This document shows, piece after piece, positions 10,501 to 21,189 of a DNA stretch of 64,000 nucleotides. Numbering within the stretch: the first letter of the stretch is position 1; the number at the start of each line of letters is the position of its first letter. The notes below the pieces were generated by a model that worked only from the letters and a program-made list of their open reading frames with translations, did not search any database and was not told the origin of the DNA. The DNA is from Callorhinus ursinus. Lineage: Eukaryota > Chordata > Mammalia > Carnivora > Otariidae. The position numbers and the translations under genes were made by a program. Location: NCBI RefSeq assembly GCF_003265705.1, contig NW_020313285.1:18128471-18192470 (forward strand), in the 5' to 3' direction.

Positions 10501-13500
10501 GACCACTCCTTGTTCAAACATGTAATACTTGAATACATGAATACATTCTGGTTTGTGTATCATAGTTGACACCTATTTTGTATAGAAAAAATAGCTAGTA
10601 TCAATTGGACTGAATGAAATCTCTTAGAAAAAATAATTTAGTAAATTGGTAAAAAAAAAATTAGTAAATTAGTAAAACTGCCTTAAAGTATTTTCAACAG
10701 TTGGTTCCTTGAAACTTTCCATTGGAAGAAAAGGAGGAAACAGGTCCTACAATTGAGTATAGCATTCAGAAAACTATTAACAGGAATTTCTTAAAAGAAT
10801 TTTTATATTTGCAATAGTATTATACATTGCTATTTCTCTGATATATTTAACTTCCCTTGGATCACAAATTTAAATGTAAAATGTAGGGATGCCTGGGTGG
10901 CTCAGTCAGTTAAGCATCCAACTCTTGGTTTCAGCTCAGTCATGATTTTAGGGTCATGAGATCAAGCCTACCTCTGGCTCGCACTCAGCACTGATTCTGC
11001 TTGAAATTCTCTCCCTCTTCCTCTCCCTCCCCCTCTGCTCCTCCCCCTGCTCTGGACGGCAGGGCACATAGTAGCTTGCTCTCTCAAATAAATAAAGCTT
11101 TAAAAAAATAAAAATAAATGTAAAAGACAAAGGGAAAAAATCTTTAGAATCTAGGACTAGACACAAATTTGTAGACCTGACACCAAAAACACAGTACATA
11201 AAAGGAAAAAATCCATAAATTTGATTCTATCAAAATGAAAAACTTTTGCTCCATGAAAGACTTTCCTGTGAGGATGAAAAGATAAGCTACACAAAGGAAG
11301 AAATATCTGTGAGCCCCAACCCAAAAAAGGACTAGTATCCAGAATACATAAAAAATCTGAAAACTCAAAAACGAAAAAGCAAACCATCCAATTAGAACAC
11401 AGGCAACAGACACAGAGGCACATTTCACTGAAGAGAATAGACAGATGGCAAATAAGCACAGGAAAAGATTATTAGCCACTAGGGAGATGCAAATTAAAAC
11501 CACAATAAAGATATCACTGCACACCTATCAGAATAACTGAAATAAAAAGTAATGACAACACCAAATACTGGCAAAGATGCAGAGAAGCTAGATCACTTAA
11601 ATGTTGCTGGTGGTAACACAAAATAGGAAAACTATGCCAGAAAACAGTTTGGCAGTTCCTTAAAAAATTAAATATGTAACTACCATATAACCCAGCTATT
11701 GCACTCCTGGGCATTTATCCCAAAGAAATGAAAACTTAACAATCACACAAAAAATCTGTACATGAATGTTTACAGCAGCTTTAATCATAAAAGCCAAAAA
11801 CTGGAGGCAACCCAGCTGTCCTTCAAAGGATGAATGGTTAAACAAAGTGCAGTGTATCTATATAATAACAAAATATTACTCAGCAGTAAAAAAGAACTAT
11901 TGACACATGAAACAATTTGATGACTCTCCATAGAATTATGCTAGGTAAAAAAAAAAAAAAAAAAAAAAAGCCAATTCCAAAAAGTTACATACCATATGAT
12001 TCCCATTTATATCACATTCTTCAAATGATAAAAATAAAGAAATAAATAACAGATTAGTGGTTGCCAGGATTTCAGGAGGGAGTGGGGACAGGAAGGAAGT
12101 GGGAGTAATTATAAAAAAGCAACACAAGAGGTTGATGGAAATGCTCTTTATCTTGACTGTATCCATGTCAGTATCCTGGCTGTGATATGGTACTACAGTT
12201 TCTTAAGATGTTACCACTGGGAAAACTGGGTAAAGGGTATGCGGGATCTGTATTATTTCTTACAACTGCAAGTGAATCTACAATTATTTCAAAATAAAAA
12301 GTTTAAAGAAATATATTTTTACTTCCCACTCCCCAAACAGTAAGGCCTTCTGAATGATCTGCCTGCTTCTACTTGAACCCCTACTGTCCGGTCTCCACAC
12401 AGCAGCCAGAATCGCCCTGTAAAAACTTCAGTTCAATGATGTTACTCCTTCGGCTTAAAACCCTCTGGGCGCTCTCCTCTTCTCTCAAAAGTGAAATTCA
12501 AAGTCTTTGTAATAGGCTACAAGATCCTACATGATCTGGCACCCGTTACCTCAATCTCATCTCTTACTAAACTCCCAAACTACTCTGTCCCTGTTGCCCA
12601 CTTAACAGATAGCAATAAATGTTTACTGAATATGCTCTTGACCCAATTCTCACCACAAACCCTACCTACACCACTTCCCAAGTAGCATCTTTGCACCTAT
12701 CACACCCTGTGAAAAGCCTTTTCCATAGTTATCAGCCAGGCAAAACCGCACTCAGTCTTCTAAGGGTATCTCCAATGTCACCCCATTTGTTGTTATAACT
12801 CCAATACCTAGCACCAAGTAGAAGCAAAATTACTAAGTATTGTTCAAGGAGTAAAAACTTGGACCTCCTGGGCCTCCACTCCTTCAAATCGGAGAATTTG
12901 ATCTAGTCAGAAATGAAGAGTATTCAGAACAAAGTGACTTTGACTTTATGGATTTAATTGTTGAGCTTCTAGAACCATATGTATTACTTTAGACTTCTAA
13001 ATGTTCCATTTTTACCCTTTTCTATTTGGTATTTCCACTCTAGTTAAAACAACATTTTAAAAATAACATTCTACATTTAATTCTCTTCTACTGGTCCCTT
13101 TAAAAAACTGTCTTAAAATCAACTACATCGATACTTCTTAAACAAGAATGCAGAGGACCCTGAGAATTCATTCACACTGGATTGGGAAACATGGGCTCAA
13201 AAATTAAACGCACTACACATTAAATTTAGGTGATCATTTGGGAGCAATTTAATGACAAACATAGAAAGTAGGCACTTTTGAAATGACATGGCAAGACTTA
13301 ATCATAAGGTGATCAACCAGTGATCAAAAATAATGCTTATATTATTTTTTATTCTGTCAAAATAAAAATTTTAAATCCTTACAGATTGTCAAGAATACAC
13401 CCAAGTACTGAAATTTTAAGAAACTTAATATGGAACAAGTTTAAATAAATCTAATGTAGTAACTTTCTAACTTTCTATGCTTACTTGAAGTTTGGAGCTC

Positions 13501-16500
13501 AAGACATCCTATCTAGACTGTTATTTTTTTATTAATACAGTAATTACTTTGGGGTGCCTGGGCGGCTCAGTCTGTTAGGGATCCACCTTCGGCTCAGGTC
13601 ATGATACTGGGGGTCCTGGGATGAGCCCTGTATCGGGCTCCCTGCTCGGCAGGGAGTCTACTTCTCCCTTTCCCTCTGCTCCTCCCCCTGCTCGTGCTCT
13701 CTCAAAATAAATTTAAAGATAAAAATAAAATAAAATAAATAAAAGAATAATTACTTTGAAATCACTCTACCATAAGGTATGCTTAAAAAAAAAACACTTC
13801 TCTTAGGGGAGTAAATCGGAGGGGGAGATGAACCATGAGAGACGATGGACTCTGAAAAACAAACTGAGGGTTCTAGAGGGGAGGGGGGTGGGGGGATGGG
13901 TTAGCCTGGTGACGGGTATTAAAGAGGGCACGTTCTGCGTAGAGCACTGGGTGTTATGCACAAACAATGAATCATGGCACACTACATCAAGAACTAATGA
14001 TGTACTGTATGGTGATTAACATAACAAAAAAATTTAAAGAAAAAAAACACTTCTCTTAAAATTTTACAAATGCCATGCTGTACTGTACTGCTGCTTCCCT
14101 CTTAAGAGCACAGGTGTTACATTTAAATTATTTTTAGTAGAGAATAATAAGAATTTTAAATTGAGAGAAAGACTTAATAAAAAAAAAAGGATTGGGGCAC
14201 CTGGGTGGCTCAGTCAGTTGAGCGTCTGCCTTTGGCTCGGGTCATGATCCCAGGGTTCTGGGATCAAGTCCCGCATTGGGCTCCCTGCTCAGAGGGGAGT
14301 CTGCTTCTCCCTCTGCCTGCCGCTCCCCCTACTTGTGCTCTCTCTCTCTCTCTCTCTGACAAATAAATAAAACCTTAAACAAATAAAATTAAATTAAAAT
14401 TTAAAATTTGAAGAGATTATCTAAAATGTCCCAGTTTAGCTGGAGAACTATTTATGGCACTCTAATAAATAAAAAGACAAGACACCTTAATACTCCACAC
14501 TCCCCCCTCGCTTGCCCCTCCCTACAAAATTTTCAACCAGGGGAAAGGCTGTTTCTGAAATACAGTTACCAGCTATAGACCCCTCAAACTGTATGTCTTA
14601 AGCATTCCAGTAAGAAATATAAATGCTTAAATGTCAGGTTTTTTTCTTAAATGATTAAATAACTAAACAATCGTGCTACGTAAGCACTTTAGGAACAGGA
14701 ATATCTGCATTAACCAGAGAAATCCTCATTCTAGTTTACTCATGATGAAAGGGCCTTGGGAAAATGAACCTCAGTCCTTCGCCACAGACTTACAAATGCT
14801 TCTGGGACGGTGGCTGCCCTACCCTCATTGCTGCTAAGGAAACCTAAGGAAGTAACCACAGCACTGTAATAGACAGCCCCTGTCGGCAAATAAGAAAACA
14901 CTATCCCATTCATACTGTTTTTCACTGAAAAGTCAAAAAAGATTTAAGGAGAAAAGCAGGACTGTGTCTTGGCCTAAAGAAAAAAGGGAATACTAAACAA
15001 AATACTGCTTAATCATTACAAATTCTTATTAATGGCTTTGTTCCCCCCAAGTCTCAGGTCCTAGGTTACATATTTCTTTATTTCCTGATAAAGACTTCAA
15101 TATCTTCATTCACAATGTAACATTTCTAAAAAAAGAAATACTTAATCATGTAGCATTATTTACAAGAGCCAAGATATGGAAACAACCGAAATGCCCATGG
15201 ATGGATGAACAGATAAAGATGTGGTGTGTATATACACTGGAATAATACTCAGCCATACACACACACAAAATGAAATATGGCATCTGTGACAACATGGATG
15301 GACCTTGAGGCATTATGCTAACTGAAAGAAGTCAGACAGAGAAAGACAAATACCATATGATTTCACCTGTATGTGGAACAAAAAAATCAACACAAAACAA
15401 AGAAGTCAAACTCATAGAGAAGAGACTGATGGTTGCCAGAGAAGAAGGAGTTAGAGGTTGGAGAAACGGCAGAAGAGCATCAAAAGGTATTAACTTCCTT
15501 GGGGCGCCTGGGTGGCTCAGTCCTTAAGCGTCTGCCTTCGGCTCGGGTCACGGTCCCAGGGTCCTGGGATCGAGCCCCGCATCGGGCTCCCTGCTCAGAG
15601 GGAAGCCTGCTTCTCCCTCTGCCACTCCCCCTGCTTGTGCTCCCTCTCTCGCTGTGTCTCTCTCTGTCAAATAAATAAAATCTTAACAAAAAAAAGGACT
15701 AACTCCCAATTACAAAATAAGTCATAAAGATGTAATATATAGCATGGTGACTCTAGTCAGTAATATAGTAATGCATATTTGAAAGTTGTAAGAGAGTAAA
15801 TCTTAAAGGCTCTCATTACAAGAAAAAAAATTTTTGTAACTCTGTATTGTGATGAGCGCTACCTACACCTACCGTGGTGATCAGCTCCCAGTGTACACAA
15901 ATATCATATCACTATATTGTACACCTGAATCTAACATGTTATATGCCAATCATACCTCAATAAATAATAAAAAGAATTTTAATAAAAATTTTTTAACGAA
16001 ATAATCAAATCCTACAACTCCATTAAAATGAAGCAGTCTTGTCCGGCTAAGCCAGGACACAGGGAACCATGTTTACAAATAATCTCCCTCGTCTCCTTCC
16101 TCCTCTCCTCGTCCCAAGCTCCTCAGGAACCCAAAGCCTCAGTATCCTGGCTCTTTACCGAGCACCAGAACCTCCCAGGTCTCAGAGATGCACCAGTACC
16201 CTAAGACAGCTTTCCCCCCTTCACTTTTGCTCTCCAAAATATTCCATCAGCTCAGTCTGGTCAGTGCCCCTGCCCACCCTAGTCTTTACTAGTTAATCTC
16301 ACCCGTTCCGGAAACCGCCCACACTCCCTTGGTCCTGCTAGACCCCTGGGTGCCTCCCCCCACCCTGGGACCCTCTCGAGACACCACACCTCCTAACCGC
16401 GGCCATCTCCTCACCGGTGATCTGTTCCCTCTGTCCCCTCACGACTCCCCGCTCCAAGCAATTTCGGAGATCCTAGCACCCGCCATCCCCTCTGGCAACC

Positions 16501-16915
16501 CATTCTTCAAGACTCTAGACCAACACCACCACTCCTCCCTCCACGCCCATCTACATACTCTGCTCCCTGGATCCCCGCATCTCTCCTCCCCACTTCTCGG
16601 GCTTCTCAGAGACCCCACCTCCTTAGACTCCCTCAGACAGCCTACTGTCCGTCCTCGCCCCGAGAGACCCTGCCCTATCTACACACAGCCATCTGCTCCG
16701 GACACTCGGAAGCGTCCTTTCCCTGGCCGGGCCTGTCTCCCCGCCCGCGCCCGCCCTGCCGCCGCGCCCCCTTTACCACTGGACATGGCGGCGGACGCAA
16801 GCAGGAGCGCCAGGACCAGCGGCCGCGCCAATACTTCGGGGACCTGAAGGCCCGGCGAAGGCCGCAGTTTCGCTTGCACGGTTCCTCTCATCCTCTTCAA
16901 GGCAGCAGCGGCCAT
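7413..16915 (-). CDS. C5orf15: C5orf15 / KCT2, complete three-exon coding sequence
   Basis: Coding exons are 16915-16777, 9022-8496 and 7544-7413 (139+527+132 = 798 nt, 265 residues plus stop), the usual length of this protein. The product is keratinocyte-associated transmembrane protein 2, a single-pass type I membrane protein whose role is not well known. Seen here: an N-terminal basic stretch and hydrophobic signal segment (about residues 25-44); a Ser/Thr-rich, acidic luminal region with N-glycosylation sequons near residues 67, 75, 85 and 134; a transmembrane segment at about 199-217; then a basic stop-transfer (HNKRK) and a tail of about 48 residues ending in DYIF. The ATG at 16915 has G at -3 and G at +4. 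Introns are 9023-16776 (seven plus-strand SINEs, L1, L2) and 7545-8495 (MER5-like fossil, one SINE). The acidic block and membrane part match human closely from memory; the luminal half is more variable. Confidence 0.95.
7699..7862 (+). mobile_element. MER5A-like hAT fossil
   Basis: 'cagtgctactcaaattttaa' at the left and 'gagcccaggagcctgcctat' in the middle match the layout of MER5A non-autonomous hAT elements, strongly decayed. It lies in C5orf15 intron 2. Confidence 0.6.
7937..8130 (+). mobile_element. Can-SINE (C5orf15 intron 2)
   Basis: Plus strand, antisense to the gene, flanked by 'aaaatactatt' on both sides (7926-7936 and about 8129-8139). 'cccactccccctgcttgtg' tail subtype. Confidence 0.93.
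8496..9022 (-). CDS. C5orf15: C5orf15 coding exon 2
   Basis: The acceptor is CTATTTTAG before 9022 and the donor is AAG|GTATGT at 8496/8495. The exon carries residues 47-222: most of the luminal domain with four N-x-S/T sequons, the acidic [14 protein letters not shown] block, and the transmembrane helix [19 protein letters not shown]. The first two bases complete the codon split after exon 1 (phase 1). An open frame starting at a GTG at 9005 is only part of this exon, not a separate protein. Confidence 0.95.
9466..9654 (+). mobile_element. Can-SINE (C5orf15 intron 1)
   Basis: Plus-strand copy with a (CT)n stretch and A-rich tail; short flanking 'aatgtgaa' repeats at both ends suggest the duplication. 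Confidence 0.9.
10153..10350 (+). mobile_element. Can-SINE, older subtype (C5orf15 intron 1)
   Basis: Plus-strand copy with 'aagcatctgagtcctggtttc' type 5' half. Flanks 'aaaggaactgtc' and 'agaggaactgtc' mark the duplicated target. Confidence 0.9.
10886..11108 (+). mobile_element. Can-SINE, older subtype (C5orf15 intron 1)
   Basis: Plus-strand copy with 'ccaactcttggtttcagctc' and an extended pyrimidine-rich 3' half. Flanking 'aaatgtaaaa' occurs on both sides. Confidence 0.9.
11112..12308 (+). mobile_element. LINE-1 ORF2 3' end and 3' UTR (L1MA-like)
   Basis: A long plus-strand L1 remnant: 'gagatgcaaattaaaaccac', the 'ggcatttatcccaaagaaat' stretch and 'ttgttgctggtggtaac'-like ORF2 text. It ends in a 3' UTR with 'gtattatttcttacaactgc' and 'caaaataaaaagttta'. 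It is frame-broken throughout and lies in C5orf15 intron 1, antisense to the gene. Confidence 0.85.
12340..12800. mobile_element. L2-like remnant
   Basis: 'ggctacaagatcctacatga' followed by 'tctggcacccgttacctca' and the Pro/Cys-rich downstream text resemble a piece of LINE-2. Orientation and subfamily cannot be fixed by eye. Confidence 0.5.
12801..13550. other. C5orf15 intron 1, nothing recognised
   Basis: AT-rich intronic sequence with no repeat or conserved block that I can identify. Confidence 0.4.
13551..13745 (+). mobile_element. Can-SINE (C5orf15 intron 1)
   Basis: Plus-strand SINE flanked by 'taattactttg' on both sides (13540-13550 and about 13748-13758); the tail is a mixed (AAAT) run. 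Confidence 0.92.
13806..14039 (+). mobile_element. 5'-truncated young LINE-1 3' end
   Basis: It holds only the last ~235 bases of a carnivore L1 3' UTR: 'ggagggggagatgaaccatg', 'gagcactgggtgttatgcac', 'gatgtactgtatggtgatta', then an A-rich tail. A 17-base target duplication 'aaaaaacacttctctta' ends at 13805 and again at 14058. It lies in C5orf15 intron 1. Confidence 0.9.
14194..14385 (+). mobile_element. Can-SINE (C5orf15 intron 1)
   Basis: Plus-strand copy with a (CT)n run and 'gacaaataaataaaacctt' tail. No clear target duplication is visible. Confidence 0.9.
14400..15124. other. C5orf15 intron 1, nothing recognised
   Basis: Unique-looking intronic sequence. I see no repeat or gene feature. 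Confidence 0.4.
15125..15990 (+). mobile_element. LINE-1 ORF2 tail and 3' UTR
   Basis: Plus-strand old L1: 'caagatatggaaacaaccga', 'atgcccatggatggatgaac', 'ccatatgatttcacctgtat', then a 3' end with 'ttatatgccaatcatacctc'. It is split by the SINE at 15501-15693. Confidence 0.85.
15501..15693 (+). mobile_element. Can-SINE nested in LINE-1
   Basis: Plus-strand copy of the 'cccctgcttgtgctccctc' subtype. The flanks 'aaaaggtattaacttcc' and 'aaaaggactaactccc' are the diverged target duplication. Confidence 0.92.
16777..16915 (-). CDS. C5orf15: C5orf15 coding exon 1 (start and signal segment)
   Basis: ATG at 16915; the donor AGTG|GTAAAG ends the exon at 16777. It encodes residues 1-46 and the first base of codon 47. 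It starts [11 protein letters not shown] and contains the hydrophobic run [14 protein letters not shown] expected of a signal peptide or signal anchor. A second in-frame Met at codon 9 is a weaker candidate start. Confidence 0.95.
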
Positions 16916-17016
16916 AACGGACTCCGTCAGGAGCCTGCGCTGTTGCTAGGCTCTACGTCATGACATCAGACGCTGCGTATGGCACCACGGCCTGAGGCAT
17001 CTGCGTCTCAACGTGA

Positions 17017-17024
17017 TGACGTCA
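17017..17024. promoter_or_regulatory. C5orf15: CRE palindrome TGACGTCA
   Basis: A perfect CREB/ATF site about 100 bases upstream of the C5orf15 ATG. A related TACGTCAT lies at 16954-16961. Spacing and CpG context fit a functional promoter element; binding is inferred. Confidence 0.6.
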
Positions 17025-17127
17025 CAGCCTAGCGTGAAGGGCTCAGGAGACCCGATTAGGAGGAAGGGTATGGAGCTGCAGAAGAGGGCAGGTTCCGCCC
17101 AAGCCTCTAGCCGGCTGAGGCTGTAAA

Positions 17128-17360
17128 GTGTTTTGTTGTTTTGGGGGGTTTTTTTAAGATTTTATTTATTTATTTAATTGACAGAGAGAGAGCGAGAGAG
17201 GGAACACAAGCAGGGGGAGCAGCAGAGAGAGAGGGAGAAGCAGGCTCCCCGCTGAGCAGGGAGTCCAATGCGGGGCTCGATCCCAGGACGCTGGGATCAT
17301 GACCTGAGCCGAAGGGAGTCGCTTAACAGACTGAGCCAGACTCAGCCACCCAGGCGCCCC
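17128..17360 (-). mobile_element. Can-SINE
   Basis: Minus-strand copy starting with a T-rich tail and ending 'ccacccaggcgcccc'. The target duplication 'gaggctgtaaa' is at 17117-17127 and 17361-17371. It lies about 100 bases beyond the CRE, upstream of C5orf15. Confidence 0.93.
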
Positions 17361-17471
17361 GAGGCTGTAAATGTTAGATGAAGAGAGGGTCAGAGAGAGC
17401 CCCTCCCTGCCTGCCATGTGATGGGATACTATACAGTTCAGGAAAGTATTTTAAAAACATTGGGGTTTTTC

Positions 17472-17662
17472 TGGGGTGCCTGGGTGGCTCAGTCGTTAAG
17501 CGTCTGCCTTCAGCTCAGGTCATGATCCCGAGGTCCTGGGATTGAGCCCCGCATTGGGCTCCTTGCTCCGCGGGGAGCCTGCTTCTCCTTCTCCCACTCC
17601 CCCTGCTTGTGTTCCCTCTCTCGCTGTCTGTCAGATAAAATCTTAAAAAAAAAAAAAAAAAA
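17472..17662 (+). mobile_element. Can-SINE nested in an older SINE tail
   Basis: Plus-strand 'cccactccccctgcttgtg' subtype with a long poly(A), inserted in the T-rich tail of the minus-strand SINE that follows. Confidence 0.9.
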
Positions 17663-17784
17663 AATGGGTTTTTTTTTTTTAAGACTTTATTTTTCAGTAA
17701 TCTCTCTACCCAAAGTGGGGCTCGAACTTACAACCTTGAGATCAAGAGTGGCATGCTTTATGGACTGAGCCAGCCAGGAGCCCC
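17663..17784 (-). mobile_element. Older tRNA-type SINE
   Basis: Reverse complement reads as a tRNA-like head, 'gagatcaagagtggcatgct' (plus view), and a 'gtaatctctctaccc' body with an A-rich tail. Flanks 'aaaacattg' near 17453 and 17786 bracket it together with the nested plus-strand SINE. Confidence 0.7.
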
Positions 17785-17805
17785 TAAAACATTGTTAAAA
17801 GAAAC

Positions 17806-18310
17806 GGGTGACTGGATGGCTCTGTGGGTTAAGCAGCCAACTTTTTTTTTAATTCAATTAACATATAGTGTATTATTAGTTTTAGAGGCAGAGTTCAGTG
17901 ATTCATCGGTCTTTTATAACACCCAGTGCTCATTCCATCGGGTGCCCTCCTTAATGCTCATTACCCAGTTACCCCATCCCCCCCTTCCCCCTCCAGCAAC
18001 CCTGTTTCCTATGATGAGTCTCTTATGATTGGTCTCCCTCTCTGATTTCGTTTTGTTTTATTGTTCCTTCCCTTCCCCTATGCTCCGTTTTGTTTTTTAA
18101 ATTCCACATATGAGTGAAATCATACAGTTGTCTTTCTCTGACTTATTTTAAGCGGCCAACTTTTTGATTTTGGCTCAGATCGTGATCTCAGGGTGAGATC
18201 CAGCCCCGCCTCCACCTCTGTGCTCAGGGGGGACTCTGCTTGGGATTCTCCCTCTGCTCCTCCTCCTGCTTTCTCTCAAATAAATTAATAAAATCTTTAA
18301 AAAAATTTTT
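17806..18310 (+). mobile_element. Can-SINE split by LINE-1
   Basis: Head at 17806-17846 ('gggtgactggatggctctgt'), body and tail at 18148-18310. The break is a minus-strand L1 fragment flanked by duplicated SINE sequence. Confidence 0.88.
17847..18147 (-). mobile_element. 5'-truncated LINE-1 3' end inside a SINE
   Basis: On the minus strand this has L1 3' UTR landmarks: 'gagcactgggtgttataaaa', 'aactaataatacactatatg', then poly(A). The host SINE text 'taagcagccaacttttt' / 'taagcggccaacttttt' is duplicated on both sides, the expected target-site duplication. Confidence 0.9.
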
Positions 18311-19602
18311 GTTAAAAGGAATATCTGCCTGGATAACAGACTGATCCCAAAAGGGAAGTAGCTGCCCTCCTTCTCCCAAAGGCAAATGAAACTCAAATGT
18401 TCACAGTGGCCATATCTAGGTGGTGGAATTATAGGTGGAAGTTTTACTTTTTATCTTTCTCCTAATCATTTATTACTTCAACTATTTAGCACCTTTTCAT
18501 ATTTCAGTATACAGCAGTTAACAAAATGAACCACATACCTTTGTGGAGTTTATTTTGTGAGGAAGACAGTAGTGTAAAATATACACTATACAATGGTAAA
18601 GGCGTAATGGAGAAAAAGCAGGAAAGCGGGATAGGAAGTAGGGTTCAAACAGCCTCCACATTTCCTACAGTAAGTATCTGTTACTTTTTAAATTTTGTAA
18701 CTTGAAACTCCCAGTATATGAAAATGCAGATTTAAAATTCCCTTACAGCCTTGACACATGCTTTGGTCTGTGTATTCTGCGAATGTTTTTTAAATGTAGG
18801 CTTAAAAATCAGAAGTTCCACTTGATTGATTTGCAGGAAAATCATTGTGGCATGAAGCAAGACATTTGCTGTACCCATAGCTTCACCACTCTAATCTCCG
18901 TGATTCCCACAGAAGGATCCTCCAGAGACACAGCTGAACTGCCCTTCTAAGGAGAGAAGGGCCCCTGTTCTCTTGAATCTCGTTTCCCTTAACATTTATC
19001 TGGCCCCAGTAACAGCTCAGAAACACACAAACTCTGTGTTAAGAAAACTAAGAGGTCATTCATGTTGGTTTCCCTAAGCCCACCACAAGCCTAGATAGAC
19101 TGAATGGTGCCCTTATTGCAAATCCTCCATGGTAGCCAGGATACAAAGTCTTCCCAAATTCCCTTGGAGCTTTCCCTTCTCTTGAGTACACAAACCACCA
19201 CTCAGTTTAATGAATAAGCCTCTCGATTCCAGCTTCTGCTTGTTGGCAGATTCAGACAAAGGCCTTTTTCTGTAATAAACACACCTTCAATCTTCTCTTC
19301 TTGGTCCACTTTCTTCCTTTTGTCCCCATACCAGTGTGTTTTGGTTCTTACTGGTGAGATATCATGAACTCAAGGAATTTTGCGCAATATTCTGACATGC
19401 TGCATACAACAGGCAGATACTTAATACGTAAGTGGGGAGGGAAATATACCCTCAATATTCAGAGGGTCCTATGTACGTTTCAAAATACCAGCTCACTGGA
19501 TGTACCCAACAACCATTATAAGCCAAAATCTCTGGACATATTCAGAAGTTCACTTTGAAACATATACAGATCCTCATGAACCCAATGAAGACAGTATGAC
19601 AG
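18311..19602. other. Intergenic between C5orf15 and VDAC1, nothing recognised
   Basis: Unique-looking sequence with only short decayed frames. No splice-flanked exon, RNA gene or young repeat was found. Confidence 0.45.
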
Positions 19603-19806
19603 GGACGCCTGGGTGGCTCAGTCATTGAGTGTCTGCCTTTGGCTCGGGTCATGATCCTAGGGTCCTGGGATCGAGCCCCACATTGGGCTCCCTGCTCGGC
19701 GGGGAGTCTGCTTCTCCCTCTCCCACTCCCCCCCTGTCGTGCTCTCTCTCTCACTCCCTCTCTCTGAAATAAAATGGATAAAATCTTAAAAAAATGTATT
19801 AAAAAA
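19603..19806 (+). mobile_element. Can-SINE
   Basis: Plus-strand copy flanked by 'aagacagtatgaca' on both sides (19588-19601 and about 19810-19823). Confidence 0.93.
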
Positions 19807-20217
19807 AAAAGACAGTATGACAAATACTGAGGCCAGCAAGTTTTGGATGGCACAAAATGGTTAAGTAAATCTGATACTTGTTTGGCATTCACTTCCAAAC
19901 ATCCATAAAAAGGAACTCTGCCTAAAAATATGTATTATTGAATGGGAAAAAATGTTCACATTTACTGAAGCTGGTTTACCCTTCTACTTTGTAAATGTTT
20001 GAAATTTACACCTTGTCATTTTTTTTAAAATCTAAATTGCAGAATTCTAGAACCCCAATGATCCATGCCTTTGTATGATCCCCTGCCCTTGAATGTGGGA
20101 GGGACCTGTGACTATGACAGGATATCATTACTGTGATTAGGTTATTAAAGGGCACAGACTTTAAGGGGAGATTTTCCTCAGAGGGCCTCACCTAACCAGG
20201 TGAGCCCTTAAAGGGTT

Positions 20218-20485
20218 GGGCAGTTATAAAATGAGTAAGTCCTGGGGATGTCATGTACAGGATGGTGACTATAGTTAATAATACTGTATGTATATTTGAA
20301 AGTTGCTAAGAGAGATCTTAAAAGTTCTTATCACAAGGGGAAAAACTTGTAACTGTGTGGTGACAGATGTTAACTAGATGTATTGCAGTGATTATTTTGC
20401 AATATATACAAATACTGAATCATTATGCTGTACACCTGAAACTAGGATGTTCTATGTCAATTATACCTCAATAAATAAAAAATAG
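20218..20485 (+). mobile_element. LINE-1 3' UTR fragment
   Basis: Plus-strand 'ggatggtgactatagttaat', 'gctgtacacctgaaactagg' and 'caattatacctcaataaata' are an L1 3' end, closely related to the tail at 15720-15990. It splits the MLT1 LTR. Confidence 0.82.
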
Positions 20486-20690
20486 GGGCACCTGGCTGGC
20501 TCAGTCAGTCAAGTGTCCAACTCTTGATTGCGGCTCAGGTCATGATCTCAGGGTCATGGGATCAAGCCTTGTGTTGGGCTCCGCGCTGAGATTCTCCTCC
20601 CCCCGCATGTATGCGCGTGCACACGCGCTCTCTCAAATAACTAAAATCTTTCTTAAATAAACGAATAAATACATAATAAAGTTTTTAGAA
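20486..20690 (+). mobile_element. Can-SINE, older subtype
   Basis: Plus strand, 'ggggcacctggctggctcag' head, an unusual 'gcatgtatgcgcgtgcacac' pyrimidine/purine segment, and an AAAT-rich tail. It sits in the tail of the L1 fragment before it. Confidence 0.88.
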
Positions 20691-21189
20691 GGGTAAGTTG
20701 TGGCTGGCGCTCTTCCTAGAGATTTCAAGTGTGAGAGGGATTTGACAGTAAGGGAATTCTTCCATTCCAGCTTTGAAGATGGGAAGGGACCATGTGGCAA
20801 GGAATGCACTGGCCTCTATTTGCTGAAAGGACCTCCTACCCGTTGGCCAGCAAGGAAATAAGAGACCATTATCCTACAACAACTAAAAGGAGTTGACTTC
20901 TGCCACAACCATGTGAGCCTGGAAGAGGACCCCAAGCTCCAGATGAGAACACAGTCTGGCAGACATCCTTATTTCAGCATCATGAGAATCTTAACAGAGA
21001 ACCCAGTCACACCGTGCTGGATTTCTGAACTACAGGCCTGTGAAATAAATGACTGAGTGTTGTTTTAAGCAACTAAATTTGGCTAATTTGTTATGCAACA
21101 ACAGAAAACTAAAAATCTCTCTCACACACAGTGCAAACACAAATGTCAAACAAACGCCCTGTTTACTTACACTTTTAATAAAGACAACA

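Larger units (their letters stand above)
16320..17060 (-). promoter_or_regulatory. C5orf15: C5orf15 CpG-rich promoter region
   Basis: GC and CpG density rise sharply from about 16320, peak around 16730-16930 over exon 1 and fall by 17060. No TATA box is evident, so it looks like a CpG-type housekeeping promoter. The transcription start is not visible in sequence; it should lie between the ATG at 16915 and about 17030. Confidence 0.65.
20033..21112 (+). mobile_element. MLT1-type ERVL-MaLR LTR, interrupted
   Basis: The left part (20033-20217) has 'gtgattaggttattaaaggg' and 'cctcacctaaccaggtgagc'. The right part (20691-21112) has 'ccatgtggcaaggaatgcac' and ends 'gttttaagcaactaaatttg'. This is the body and terminus of an MLT1-like LTR of an ancient endogenous retroelement. 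An L1 tail plus SINE fill the middle. No viral coding region is seen. Confidence 0.65.
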
